Shown one piece after another: positions 45,229 to 58,825 of a stretch of DNA of 64,000 bases. Source of the DNA: Amia ocellicauda (lineage: Eukaryota > Chordata > Actinopteri > Amiiformes > Amiidae); the NCBI RefSeq assembly GCF_036373705.1, contig NC_089868.1, positions 17,714,520 to 17,778,519 on the forward strand. The letters run 5' to 3'. Position numbers and translations under genes: made by a program. Below the pieces are notes generated by a model. It ran no database searches, was not told the DNA's origin, and worked only from the letters and a program-made list of their open reading frames with translations. Position 1 is the first letter of the stretch. Each line of letters opens with the position of its first letter.

Positions 45229-48200
45229 CGTATCCACACACCTCCTTGGTTCCTTGTGTATACTGTTCAAATATAGAATGTTTATAGTAACTGTAGTAAA
45301 GGTGTACACTGCACGTAACAAATTACATTCTGCACCAAACATAAAAACAAAATGTATCGCTCGTACACGGTGAAAATATGTTGCATTTAATTATATATGA
45401 ACTATGTTTTTGCATTAATGTATCAATTTATTATTATCTTGCTTTTGTTTTTATTTGTTCGTTTTACGTATGTGTTTGTGTATTGGACTAATTAATTTTC
45501 AGTGTACACCTAACTTTGAGTTTTTATGATGTATTTAAAATTAGTTCCTTCTTAAAAGGTCTTTCAGAAATCATTTTGAAGGAGTAGAAAGTGGTGCTGG
45601 AGTAAAAGTCAGAGCAGGGGTGTACTAGGGGTGATATGGATTAAATATTAAGCTTCACTCACTCTTACTACACCAATATTCATAAGAGGAACAAATCAAC
45701 TTATAGCCTCATTAAGAACCATGTTTTCAAACAAAAGACATTTGGCATTAGTTAAAAGTATTTCACGTAACAGAAAAGGTTGACTGCATTCCTTTCAATT
45801 TTTAAAGAAAAAAAAATGCAGACTCACCAGTGAAAAAATTCAGCTAATTCCAGATGGGGTATATCCAACAGAAGGACACATTTAATTCAGGCCACTGCGT
45901 ATCCGTTTATGTTAGGTAGTCTACATATTCTTCTTCAAAATATCAACACAACAGCAATATGCTTTGAGTGTTGCGTTACATCCAGGCACTGTGGAGACAT
46001 TTGTGTAAGCATATATTCAGTTCATCTACCGTACAACTATACAAGTACAGTACCAAATGTAAAACACCGCACATTTTTTCACGTCTTTTATTCACCAAAA
46101 TTTTGTGTTTTTCCAGATTTAGTCAAGAATTAAGACTTTTTTCTACATTTATAAATATTGCAAAATAAGTACTTAAATAAATGCAAAATCTACCCTAAAA
46201 AAATGTAATATTTGCTGTTTGACTAATTCATTAGTTAAATCCTAAATATGGGCTTTGCAAACAATTCACTTTTAAATAAATATTTAACTAACATGCAAAA
46301 TATGGAAAATTTTGGTTTTAACATTAACATTTATAAAAGCTAAATATTTATTTTGTGAGTCAGAGACAACAAAATACAGAATGTAGGCCTATTTCATTTA
46401 ATTATCAACTTTATTTGGAACAAAAATTAGACCATTATGCATTGACATATTTCTAGTAAACACTACTTGGTAACATTTTTATTTAAATCTGTGTTCCCTC
46501 ATTGTGAACTGTTTATCTTAACAACTAATCGGCTCGTAGTGGCCTTATCACTACCTGCCCAGTAAAGTGTGTCTCCACTCTGTTCGTAGCCCTTGATATT
46601 TTCCATTTAATACATCCAGATGTGATGCTTCAAAATTCAGAAGTGCAGATCTTTCACAACTTTTTGCAACCTTAATCAGGCCCTAAATATAGACGGGGCT
46701 AAAAGTCTCAAGGGAATCAAACTTCTTAGGTTCAATGTTATTTCAGGAAGTGGTGTCATTCTATTTTTCTTGCCACCGTTGTCACATGCAAAACCACTCA
46801 ATGTATGACAACTTCCTTTCAGTTCGCAGTACTCTTTGCCAAGGTCTTTTTGTGGTTTTGAGGAAACAAAGCACTACACTGAATGGCTGCTCTAATATTG
46901 TAAAACCCTGGTATGAAAAACTAAAACATATAGTGAATTAATACTTTTAATTACTATTATGAGTGTAATACATTTTGTTAGGAATTTGTTAAACATTATG
47001 CAAATAAACACATCATAAATTACAATTTTTAATCTGGGTGAAAGTGCAAGCATCTTCACGTTATATGATGACAAATAAAAAATAATTTGATATGTAGTTC
47101 TAGACTTAATGCATTTGTTTACAAAGTATGATCTAACTTTTTATATTTGTGACTTCTTCAATAGCCTACTGCTAAACCTTCATTCAGTGTTAGTTAACTA
47201 TGCACGGTACATGCAGAGTAGAAATCAAGTAATTCTCCATATTATGCCATATTAATTAAAATAACCCACATTGACACTTGTCTGTATTAGAAACAGCTTG
47301 TTTGACTAAATATAGCCATATGTAATGTGGTACAATGACCCTTGGTTAATATGTAATCAGTTCTCCATTCAGAAAGTGGCAAATCTCCAGGTTATGTTGC
47401 TAATAAAGACAGGCACATATTGCACTTCATAGACAGCTAATCACTAGGTTGCAAATATGTTGACATAAGTAATTAACTTAGTTGTTGAACAATCTAAATA
47501 ATAATATGTTTATAAAAAAGCATCTTACCTTTTGTATGATATCAAAATGTCCCTGATCTTCCCATGAGAACATTGCTTTAAAATGAAATCTTCTGTGATC
47601 AGCTCAGCACGTCTGTTATCTTTGCACACACAAAAATGTTGATGCTGTATTTCGAATCCATCACAATGAATTTGCCATTAAGTCGACGTGTTTATGCCGC
47701 TATTAGCAAGCCCTCCAACGGGGATGGTACAGCAGTCCATTCACGTGTCAGTAGTAATTTAGTTTGAAGGCTCACTGATTTGTGAAACTGCCTGAGTTTC
47801 AGGGCTGTTTGTTTTGCCGCCATGCATCACATATACTCCAGTTGTCTGCAATTTGAATGGAGGGCTGTGGAAGAATATTAACTTTTAATTTCATTTAGGA
47901 CTGGCAGGTTTAATGCTGTTCTTTGCTTAGAGTTCTTAGTCTACAGGATAAGATGTTTCTAAGAAGCATGCACCCACACAGCTCCACCACTGGACTGCAA
48001 TTAGACCTGGTGCTATTAATACCTAGGCTTCTATTTTCTTCTATCTCCTGTACAATCCAGTAAAAGACACTGAAAACACACTAACATTATTCAGATTAAA
48101 ATACATCTTATTCAAGTCTACATTTGACCTTTGCAAATAATTAATTAATTGTAACTATGTTTCATTTGTAACATATTATTTGATATCTTCTGGCACTGTA

Positions 48201-50334
48201 TAAGGTTGCCATGTCTTTTTCAGCTGCGCCTCTTCAAGTCAAGTCCCAAGCAAGTTTGAATATGGCCAGCGGTTGCAATGAAATTGATTACAAAATGCTA
48301 GCAGTGTTTGCTAGAAAGTGGAAACTGGAAAAAATAATAAATAAACAAAACAATAAATTCAGATTCTTCAGGATGGTTCTAGGAGAGCTCCATGAAGCTG
48401 TAATGTGAAAGCAACAATTACCATGCCTGCTTACCACAGTGCATTGGTATTAAAAACAGAGTAAACATACATATTTAGCATATCATCTTCTAGGTCTACA
48501 TAAAGTTAAAACCATTGCAATTTTTTGAAGTCACAAAAGTACAGTTGAGGTGAAATATAGTGGCCTCCATTGTATTCAATCCAAAGTAGAATTCACAAAG
48601 CCCTATATATATATAATTGATCAGACTATTATCTGGCATAAAATCTATAAAAAAATATATTCTAAAAAGTCATGAAGAAAAAAACTAAAAACACACAGAG
48701 CCAGACAGAGCAGCTGCTACGGTATCTCTGACTTCAACCATTTGCTGTTCAGTCTTGCATTTTTATCCCCCTCTAATGCTGTTATGATGTCAACTTTCCT
48801 GTTTCTTGCTCTAGCTATCAAAGTTCATTTAATCAAACTGTGACATTCCTGTTTATGAAGCACGGTGCACTGCTCTTATGTATATTGCATTTCAGCTCCG
48901 TCCCCTTTGAATCCTTTTCATTACACGTAAGATTTAGGATAGAGGAGGGCTGGGGGGTGTTCTTTAAAAGCTTATGGAAAAAAACACAACAACTAAGAAA
49001 CGCAATAATTTATTACCCACCTATTAAGTGAAATGTAAAACATAAACAGCTTCTATATACAGCATTCCTTAAAAATAAATGGAAAAGCTATATACAACAT
49101 ATAGAGAGAAGTAGATTTCTTAAAGCTTAACATACATGTGAATAGAAAGTGTTCTGATGTGGAAGTGAGGAGTTTCAATTAAGAAATTGGAATGCAAGTC
49201 CTAAACAATGGGGTATTCTGTGAAATGTCCTTTAACATTCGATATATGGTTAGAAAACCCTGCCATTCACTTGACAAAAAGCAGAAATAATTAAATTGCA
49301 TTCATCCAAGCAAGAAGACAGAGCTCTTTGAAAATGAATGTGTGTATGCGATCTCTATACATATCTTCAATAATAGATTGCAACTTCATTTGGGGCACTT
49401 ATGTTGCTTTCACACAGCACTTTTAAGTGCATGTGCATTGCATTAGGAGCATTTTTAAAAAGAGTGCAGAGGAGCTTTCCTGTAACCCCCGAAGCTGCTT
49501 TGAAGGATTTAATGAACAAACTACAATGGGGTCTTTCAAATTAAATAAAAACATCCCCATAGGTACATATTCAGATTACAGTTATATTATTGTTGTTGAT
49601 AAACAGATGAACACTGCCGATCTGGAGAAAATAACCAGTAAAATAATGTCCGATGCCACTGTTTTTTCTCAAGAATTCGAGCCACGTACAAGAAACTAAA
49701 TATGTAAAATAATTAGAAAACCAAATACCCATTCACTGTATCTTATCAGGGGGTACACCTCTGATCTACCACTCTGTACAGTGCTGTAGGATGAGCTGTA
49801 CCTGATTGGGGACTAATGCCCATTACATATTGGGAGAAGAATACGCTGTATGCAATGGGTAAGCTGGGTCACATTACATTATAATTGTGGGACAGCTCTT
49901 GCTAAATTAAATCATGCTCCTAGTCTTACTATTTTTTGGGGTTATGATGTGTATCATGTGGGGAGAACGTTTGGCGATAGGTGACTGCCAGCAGCGGGGG
50001 TTGGACCTGCATGGTAGTCACATGTAGTTAGGGCAGTGGAGCGACAATTTTGCTCATGTTTGTTGTGTACGTCAGGTGGGCGTGTGGGCAACCTCACTGC
50101 TGTTTGCAAGTGATCGTGTGCTGGACTTGTGTCTTTAAGCCTAGCAGACGGTTATTACAATACATACACAGTTTATAATGATATGAGCAGTAACTGCGGA
50201 GACAAGTAAACACTGCTTTACGACGAACAAACAACAACAACGACAACAAAAGGATGAAACTGACATTACTGTGACATTTGCTACAAATTGAAAATTGGTG
50301 TCGACATTGTAATTATACTTGTTGACCCCAGCTT

Positions 50335-50362
50335 TGTGTGTGTGTGTGTGTGTGTGTGTGTG
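50335..50362. repeat. (TG)n microsatellite
   Basis: About 14 TG units, followed by an interrupted GTG/ATG stretch. Confidence 0.95.
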
Positions 50363-53300
50363 AGTGCGTGTGCATGTATATATATTTCTTGTTCCTTCAT
50401 TTACAACCACATAAAAAGCAAAGGTAGTTATAATTTAAAAACCCACATTGCTGTCAGGAGGCTTTCAGTGTTAAAGTTCAGATGGCTGCCGATATGCTAC
50501 TCTTTCATAACATCTGTTTTACTATTTCACTGGCTGCATCAAATGTAATTTGCATGAAAATTCTGGTTTGGTGAACTCGCTGAACGCACATCCTGCAGAC
50601 CAAAACATTTTCCCAAGGTTTTATATTTCGATATTACAACTCTCCTGGGCCTTCACTGTAACTTCCTGTTAATGCAGCTCAGATCAAGCATGCAAGAGAC
50701 CTAGTTAACTTAGTTTAGATCTTGAGTCACCCAGTTTGCTTGTAGCAGGAGTTTTGGATGGTGTGGTATCGCATAATACAAAAATACAAATATTAGAACA
50801 TAATTGGTCAATTTGAATATTTTATTAATGTGTAGAAAATGTAATAAAAAAGGGCCTATACAGTACATGTGTTAATCCAAGCTAAAAACTCAGCTAATCC
50901 AATGTTTAACATTAATATCCAACATTATCAAACAGAATCAGGACATTCTCTGAAAAAGCGTTTCCACTGTCTATGCCTCCTTTTACAGTATTATATAGTA
51001 AGCACCTTCATGACATGCAATGTTTACATGATTTTATATTCAGATGAGCCATAGAGTAAAATTATGCTTTCCCCGACCCATCTCTTCTAGTTTTATCGCC
51101 ATCAAATACTTACAAAAAAATGATTATCCAGTAAAACTGCATATTCATTTTATTTCCCCAAAGTCTACATACAGAGGGTTAAACAACTGCAAAAACTGAA
51201 TCACCCAAAACTGAGAGAAATGCAATTAATGGAAAGTAATGACTTCATATTTATGCCAGGGTTTCAGTTAAGTGTCTATTCAAACATATAGTTTACCCCT
51301 CAAAGCTTTTATAAAGAAGAAAACTTAGGGTTCGATTGAACTAAGTTACCTTAGGTAAAACATGCTTTTATAAATGTGTAGGTTTATCTTTCTATAAAAG
51401 ACATTAATTATACAGATATGGAGATAAATAAGACCACCTACTATAAGATTTGCTTTAGCAGGAACAAATTCCAATATTGTATATCACATTTCACTGCAAA
51501 GAATAAATGCATAAATAATGGTCTCAGTATAGTTTCCTCATTTTGTGTTCCATTAAACATATTATATATGTGAGGCATGTCATCTTGAATTTGTGTTTAA
51601 TATTTTTGAATGCTTGAAAACAGCCAGTTCTATTTTTATCCCAGGAACATACAATATGAAACACAGAAAAAGGGGAAAAATGTAGCGAAAGGAAATTGGG
51701 CAATTGCATTCTCTGATAAATTAACAGGAACTCTAGATAGTTATGACTAGAATCTTTGCTATGTCTCACTTTCTCAGAGGCTGCATTCTGTTCACACAAC
51801 ATTTAGTTTGAAGATGTACCATAAACAATGATAGCTAATCACACTAAGCAGCCCAGTCTATCAATTATGCCCAGTGAGGAATGAAACCCTATCCCCATAT
51901 TTACAGTGCTGATATAACACTGGAAACAATATCTGTCGCTACATATTTCCTGTTTTTCCATGCCATTAATAACTGAAGTTCAATATGAATATGTCTATTT
52001 TTATTTTTTAAGTTCCAGGTTCTCAAAACAACTGCATAACATGTGGGTTATTGTATTTATATTCAATTAGGATGTTTACATTTGAATGTGAACTACAAAT
52101 GCTATGGCAACTTTCCACAGAGAAGCTTCTAACATATTCTCTGCTGTTTGTGAGGCCAGAAACATGCTCCACAATATGACAAAGACAGGCACACCAGCAC
52201 TATCTCATTAGTGGGTGTCTGTTAGTGCGTTCATTGAACTGGACGGGTAGACTGCAAAGTTAAATTACCTCAGGATTGGAAAAAGCATATGGTCTAACTA
52301 CACAACCTGACTCATTTCGTAATTAGTAATGGTTGCAACTGACAAATGTTGGAAGGTAGGATTTTAAATGCAGCCTACACATTTGAAATAAATGCTGCTT
52401 AACACTTCCAGTAAATGATTTCAAGTCCAAGACAGATCCTCCATTTCAATATTGTCCTGCTTAATTTTTGAAAGCTTCCACCCTTTTGTAATTCCTTTTT
52501 TATTCAAATTTCTGATGAAGAATGTACACATTTAGTATAATAATAAGGAATTCCTAAAAGCATAATTTCTCTCTATGGCTCTGCGCTCATTAACAATGAC
52601 ATCACTTTCAGCAGCCTTCAACCTGCATCAAAAGATGTGCAAAGCATTGTGGGAACAGAGGGAGCAGCTTTTAACAAGCAGGAATCCGAGGTCACTGTAA
52701 ATGCAGACAAGATTTTATTTTTTTGATGAATTTGGTTTTGGCTTCAGTACCTGTAACTATCAGTTTCTCTTGCAAAGGCGTGCTGTGACTGTGAAAAAAA
52801 GTTAAACTGACGATTAAGTTTGATTAACAATAAAATATAAAGAGAACTAAATTACAATCTGAATGAACTAACAATATTTATTAATAAAAGGGATACAATT
52901 ATTCTAGATAACAGTGCTCTCCTTACAAAATATTTTCTGTTTTGGTATCACAGTCAACACATTAGAAAAAAAACAAAATACTACATTTATTTCTATTTAA
53001 ACCATTGTTAACAAACTTAACTGGATTATCATTTTGTGTCATTTATATAAAGTATAGTGATAGTATAATAAAAATAATAGTAATACCATAATAAGTGAAA
53101 GTTTGTTTTCAGAAACCAATTTGATGGGACATATGCTTTAGGGGAAAATAAATACATAAATAAATAAATGAGAGAACAATACTTGAGCTGTAGTTTACCA
53201 CAATAGCACTTTACAATCTTAGGCACTGGTTTTATTGCAATAACATTTATTTACTTAATTTTATTAGTTTAAACTTTGGTGTTACTACGATTGGTCATTC

Positions 53301-53593
53301 ATGTATCTCAGTGGTCTAGACGTTATTGCAGGGAACAGCTTTTCTGTCCAATTTCTCAGGGTTTTCCTACATCTTGAGTACACTTGAGTGCTCCTGACAG
53401 GACCATAATGCTTTGCACAGGAAAATGAGAGTACAAATAGACAAATGTCTACCAGGTAAGATTTTATAAATATTAAAGTAGAGTAGGTCAACTGAAGACT
53501 AAAAGAAGGTGTATTGGGTAACTATAACGCTCATTCGTGCATTCTTTTAGGAAGTGAGGATTTGCAGGTTTTGCTACAGGGTGTAAGGGGTAA

Positions 53594-53690
53594 GGGGACT
53601 TGATTCAAGTCTTCAAAATCGACCACATCAAACCAGAGGAGCTTTTCCAGATCAGTAGGGACACACGCACCCGGGGACACAAATGGAAAT
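53594..53690 (+). mobile_element. LINE reverse-transcriptase C-terminal relic
   Basis: The plus frame reads GDLIQVFKIDHIKPEELFQI, then RDTRTRGHKWKL. The GDLI.VFKI...TRGH.WKL pattern is typical of the region after the polymerase domain in CR1/L2/Rex-type LINEs. It is preceded by a stop in the same frame and loses similarity after about 32 codons, so this is a small dead fragment. Confidence 0.55.
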
Positions 53691-56600
53691 TGGGCATTCA
53701 AGATGGAAAACAGGAGATACTTCTTAAGTGGCACCCCCACATGGCAGATGTCGTACCTGGGAATGTTCAGTACAACACAGTGTATATCACACTTACCGCC
53801 TAAGTCTTCGGCCAACCATAAATGTGTTACATCATCGAGGAGGACCTTGCCTCCTTATACAAAATGTTAGGTGGTACTTTCCACGTGATGGCAAACAAAT
53901 GACAGCCAAAGCACTGTCACCACTAAATATTGCTATTCTCATGGCAGGAGTGGGGGGGGGGAACTCCACTGTTTCATCCAACATTTATCCAGAAAAACAT
54001 ATGGCCCTGTTTGCTTATTCTTGCTGCTGAATAGGGGTCTAGAGGTCTATGTTTCTGTTTATTTGCCAGTGGGATAGCCAACCTCACTGCTGCGGTTTAA
54101 AGGACCAATTAAGCATTCAAATTACACATTGATTTCCATGATATATTTCTCTGACTGTGAAGTGTTGACCTTTTGGCTGACATGCAATTCATTAACTCCA
54201 CTTTGGTGCTTCTGGATGAAGAAAACGTTCTAAGATAAACAAGCCTGTTCAATACTATGTTGTAAACTGCAGGGTTTTACTTCTGTAACTATTAATCTAA
54301 GTATATGGCAAATCATAAAAGAACATAATAATACAAATTATTGCAAGCCTTCATGCCTTCTTAATACAAAATCAAGATAACCATAAATAAGCTGCTTGGT
54401 GACTCAAAAGTCCCAATAAATCATTATTTTTTTAAAATTCATGCATTTGTGTAGATTAACCAACTCAACCAAAAATCAACCCCCTTCCTGCATCAGCGGT
54501 TAAATACACATTTCGCTCTTTTGGCCAGGTACGATTTTTGGTTTGATTTCTTGTTTTGAGGTTAATTCAGTCTTGGTCAGTCAGAAGTATATTTCAGTTC
54601 GCAAGAACTGTAGTTAAAATACTTCCAACCCACCTTGGATACCTTTTGTCCAATAAATTGTTAACAACTGTACAAAACTAATTAAAAAATGTTATTTATC
54701 AGTGGTATTTACATTTATACGCTTGGATCATTTTCCTTTTGACTCAAGATAACAGTAAACAAAGCATAATTAGTTTGAATCTGCCTAATTATGATGATGG
54801 TGATTTATTTAATTAATCTTATTTTTCTTTTTACAGGGAATAGGGTTATAGAAATAAACTATGCATTACATATATATGGGATATTGTTCTATTTTGTATG
54901 AATATAATTTGGCTCAAAATACATACATTCTTTTATAGAACTACTACATTTCCCCTTATTGACAACAATCATTCCATAGGCTTTAGACTTTCATATTTAC
55001 AGAAATCATTAAATCACAGATGTCACTTCCATTATTTCATGTATATATTGCATTGTCCAACAGCTATGAGAGTCTTCAAAAGTTGTTAATTATGTATACT
55101 GGTATGTAATTGGTAGAAGATTTGTCCAAGTTATTTCTGGAGATCTATTAAGTCACCATTGAAGTAAATGATATACCAGTACCTCCAAGAGGTTGAGATT
55201 TACCGGTCTGATGTAATTTAAATTACAAAGTAAGTCATGGCTTGAACTAATTGGCAAAATAATGATTTGCTCTTAATCCACTGACTGTGCTAAGCTGTGT
55301 CTAATAAGGTGTTTATGCTTTGCGAGGATAGATTTCATAATTATGTTTAAGCTCGCATGGGTTGTTGTATTGTCGCAAGTAATTTCTATTTAAAAGCATA
55401 TTGCAAAAACATAATGCCACAGATTCTGAAATATTGCATTCCTCTATAAAGGACTTTCATCAATATTTTTCTGTGATGGAAGTGTGTTCAGATGATTTTA
55501 GAAGTCTCACATTTCTTGATTGTCTGGGGTTTTAAAAACTAATAAGGAAAGTTGAACTAATTTACCACTGTAAAAACAATAACAGTAACCAAAAGAAAAA
55601 CAAACAAAATTAAAAAAATAAAATAAAATAAAAATGGCAAAACCAATATCTATACAAGCAACACCAATACTGTTTTAACACTAAGACATAATTCTGAAGG
55701 CATGAATACAGCAACAAATATAATACTAAAAATAAATAAGATAATATGGAAACTTAATAACAGAAGTAGAGTATATGGAAATATGTAGTTTATCAACACA
55801 GATGTGAAGTGTCAAAAGCACCTATATTCCAGTTTATATACTCAGTATGATGGGAAACAGTACTGGGGTGATTATATTAATGGCCACTACAGTGTTAATA
55901 AGGTATTCCTGTTGACCATCCCTTGTACTGCCAATTTCTTTCAGGACCATTGAAACCATGTTTACTCCCCCTGCTGCATTGGAGGTGAAATAACAGGGAC
56001 AAACAATAAAAAACTAAAACAAAACTAAAACAACATTCTGTACAGAAATCACAGAATACCAGTGTTAAATCAAGTTCACATTACTGTTATTTTCTCCTAA
56101 CAGTTATATTAGCTTATAAATAATATTATTCTGCTTTTATCAACATATCAAGTGAATATCTAACAAATTCTGTTCAAATGGATTTAAATTGAAAAAGATC
56201 CTTCTAATTATTATGGGCTAATTATCAATAAATTCATTTTTTTTTTAATTCATGGAAATGACTAATTGTTTGCCTTTTTTGAAAAATAGTTAATTTTGCT
56301 AATCTTTGGTAAACATGTTGTTTAAACTGCCACCCTAATTAAGGTCAATACTTCAGGGTCAAATATGATGCATGATGGGTATTAAATGTTGACAGTACTC
56401 ATGAAGTACTTCAAGACAATCAACAAAAAACTGGAATAAGATTAAACAAAATAGCAACAACAATAATAAAAAAACTGCTGCTAATAATAAAACGGATTGC
56501 AGCAGACAACAAATTACACTTTAGAACTAATATATTTTCTTGAGCTAGAATTACCATAGAAATAATGAAAAATAAGACAACAACAACACAAACACATTAT

Positions 56601-56890
56601 ATCGGTTCAGTAGCCATTTACAATACTATGATTGAGATGAGATGAGAGCTTCTGTAATTAAAGGCTTCTATCTTAGAATGTTTGACGTATATTTCGCTGT
56701 GTATTTCTCTCCCACGGTGTGGCAATCTTATAATCTTTAAAAAAGAAAAAATATGTGGTGAAGAAATTAAAATGAAAAAGTTCTCATTTTTTATCTTCAT
56801 AAATACTATATAAACAGTTGTTCTACTCATGGTTAGATGAGAGGTTATTTCCTAAGCTTATATTTGAAAAGAAAATACACAGAATCTGAA

Positions 56891-56944
<54 letters not shown>

Positions 56945-58705
56945 CACAAAACATCACCATCATCAACAACAAGCAAAATGAATTAATGAATAAACACTAA
57001 AAATTAAAGGGTGACTTCAGCATGATGGAATAACCCCTTCCAAAAAGTTTTTAAGTATATATGAAAATGATCAACAGCAATCAAGGAAATCAAACTGTGC
57101 CAATAAAACTGCATGCCTACTGTGAAATTTAACAATCCAGCCTAAAGACCAATAAAGACACACTACAGGACAGCGTGAGGTCACACAGGCCTGCGAATGA
57201 TGTGGCATTTCCAATTAAAGGAGTCAACAAGTTCTTCCAGGATTCCTCTCCTCCCTTCTCTTAAGGCTGTGATTACATATTATATTATTCCAGAGAATCC
57301 CGACAAATTTAACGAGCTTCAGATCGCAATCCTGTGTTTTGGCCTTGATACGCTCTTGATACTGTCGTCTCAGAGGAAGTTGCAGACCATCTGGCTCTTT
57401 GGGTCTGAGCCTTATTTTCCATTAAAAAAACTGTAAAATATTTTAATCACTAACTGCTTTCCTCGCTGTAGTGCGACTCATCCCTATTGTTCCGTTGACT
57501 AAATAGCATTGACAGAAAAACTGCTCTTAACGTGTCCTCAGGTGATCTTGTTATAGGGAGAACAAAACAACCTGGATCTGGTATAGAACTGATGTTGGCG
57601 TATCCAATCTTCTGAAGAGCAGCTTTCAGTGACCACCTCAGAACTGGCACTGGTGAAAGAACCGCATAAATGTTGATGACCGTGAACTTCGACATCTTCA
57701 GCTTCTAGGGAAGGTTCCCAAAGCCTTTACTTAATGCGCTGCCTGATATCAACGTTACACCCCAAGAGTCCATCATAACTACTGATTTTCTTTCTGACAT
57801 GCTGGTTGATTTATTTCAAGATGGTTTTACATATATATCAATATAATCGATTTAAAAGTAAAACCTGCTTTCCACAATGGATCATCGTCTCGTACATGAT
57901 GCATTATTAAGTCAATGAAGTGCATTAGGCACAGATGAATTTTGTTATAGTGTCCACCTCTTTACCCCACACTCACTCTATTTCAATAAGAAGTTCAAAG
58001 GGGTTTCCATACCATACTGACCCTTTCATTTTTAATGATGTGTCTATTCTGGACTATACAAATAAACATCAGAGAAATCTACTGTAAATGAAAGAAATGA
58101 TGTAATCAATCAATCAATAAATAATACTGTGTTATCTGGTTAATTAGCTGCTGTGCTGGCTTTTTACTTTTTGACTGATGTATATTAGTTGACAGTTGGC
58201 TCAGCATGGACTCAATCGCAGAGAGACTGGATGCCTATATTATTCTGTGACGTAATTTCTTAAAAATAAAAGGACAAACGCACACATTTTTCGCCATCCA
58301 AACAATCCTATCAGGTTGGAAAAAGCTAAAACTAAATGGTCTTCAAAAGGGAAAACATTTTTTCATTCAATTATAAAAATAGAAACATCTATTTTCTTTT
58401 CTTTCATTCATTGTTTTGAAATTATTTGCTAAAGGCAGGAACTAAAAAGACATTCTCCACTAAGCTCAGTGCAGCTGCTGCTTATGTACTGCATAATACT
58501 CATTGCAAGCCATCCAGTGTCACCCCCCCACATAACAGAGAATATGAATACAAAGAAAATGGAGTTAAAACCTTGGTTCACTTCCCCTTTTCTACAGATT
58601 CTTATGACCAAATCACTTAATTATTTTTTGTTTTCATAATTTACATATCTCTAGCACTCTGTTTCCTCCTACATAAAAATAGGAATAGCTAATGGGTTTC
58701 TGGGA
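53691..58705 (-). other. TNR: Region downstream of the TNR stop codon, probably partly TNR 3' UTR
   Basis: No coding exon recognised. TNR transcripts in other vertebrates have long 3' UTRs, so part of this is probably transcribed. TTTATT (AATAAA on the minus strand), for example near 57809, offers a possible end. An AAT microsatellite lies at 56889-56944. Confidence 0.35.
56889..56944. repeat. (AAT)n microsatellite
   Basis: About 18 uninterrupted AAT/ATA units. Confidence 0.97.
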
Positions 58706-58825
58706 TTATCGTTGTGTGGACCTCCTCTTTTTCCCCGTGACGCTGCGGTAGTTGTATGGGCGCATCTTCATCTCTACGAAGGGAATGGAGAATTCGTGGC
58801 CTTTCCAATGGTACCAGTTAATCCC
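58706..58825 (-). CDS. TNR: TNR fibrinogen exon 5 of 5 and stop codon
   Basis: Acceptor GTTCCTCCAG, phase 0 start. It encodes [29 protein letters not shown] and a basic tail [10 protein letters not shown], then TAA at 58706-58708. The tail is short and basic like other tenascin C-termini. Confidence 0.92.
   Translation of the reverse strand, partial: GINWYHWKGHEFSIPFVEMKMRPYNYRSVTGKKRRSTQR

Larger units (their letters stand above)
43896..53593. other. Noncoding, AT-rich gap between KIAA0040 and TNR
   Basis: No supported coding exon. It contains a pair of direct repeats (44854-45228) and a TG tract (50335-50362). Denser-complexity islands at about 47580-47880 and 52560-52720 stand out from the AT-rich background and could be conserved noncoding elements, but this cannot be tested here. 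Confidence 0.4.

Noticed and set aside
49427..49699. A 90-residue plus-strand frame with a soluble, protein-like composition
   Set aside because: No family motif, no splice signals at sensible places and no neighbour that would explain it; probably chance.
49740..50160. A stretch resembling a solo LTR (mixed composition, ends near CTTTAAGCCTAGCAGACGG)
   Set aside because: No matching TG...CA ends or target duplication could be found, and no internal retroelement sequence is nearby.
52560..52720. Possible small exon in a less AT-rich block
   Set aside because: No open frame with splice borders; kept only as a weak noncoding-element candidate.
57197..57695. Opposed frames of about 80 codons upstream of the TNR stop region
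   Set aside because: No recognisable domain, lying in presumed TNR 3' UTR; no acceptor or donor supports either.
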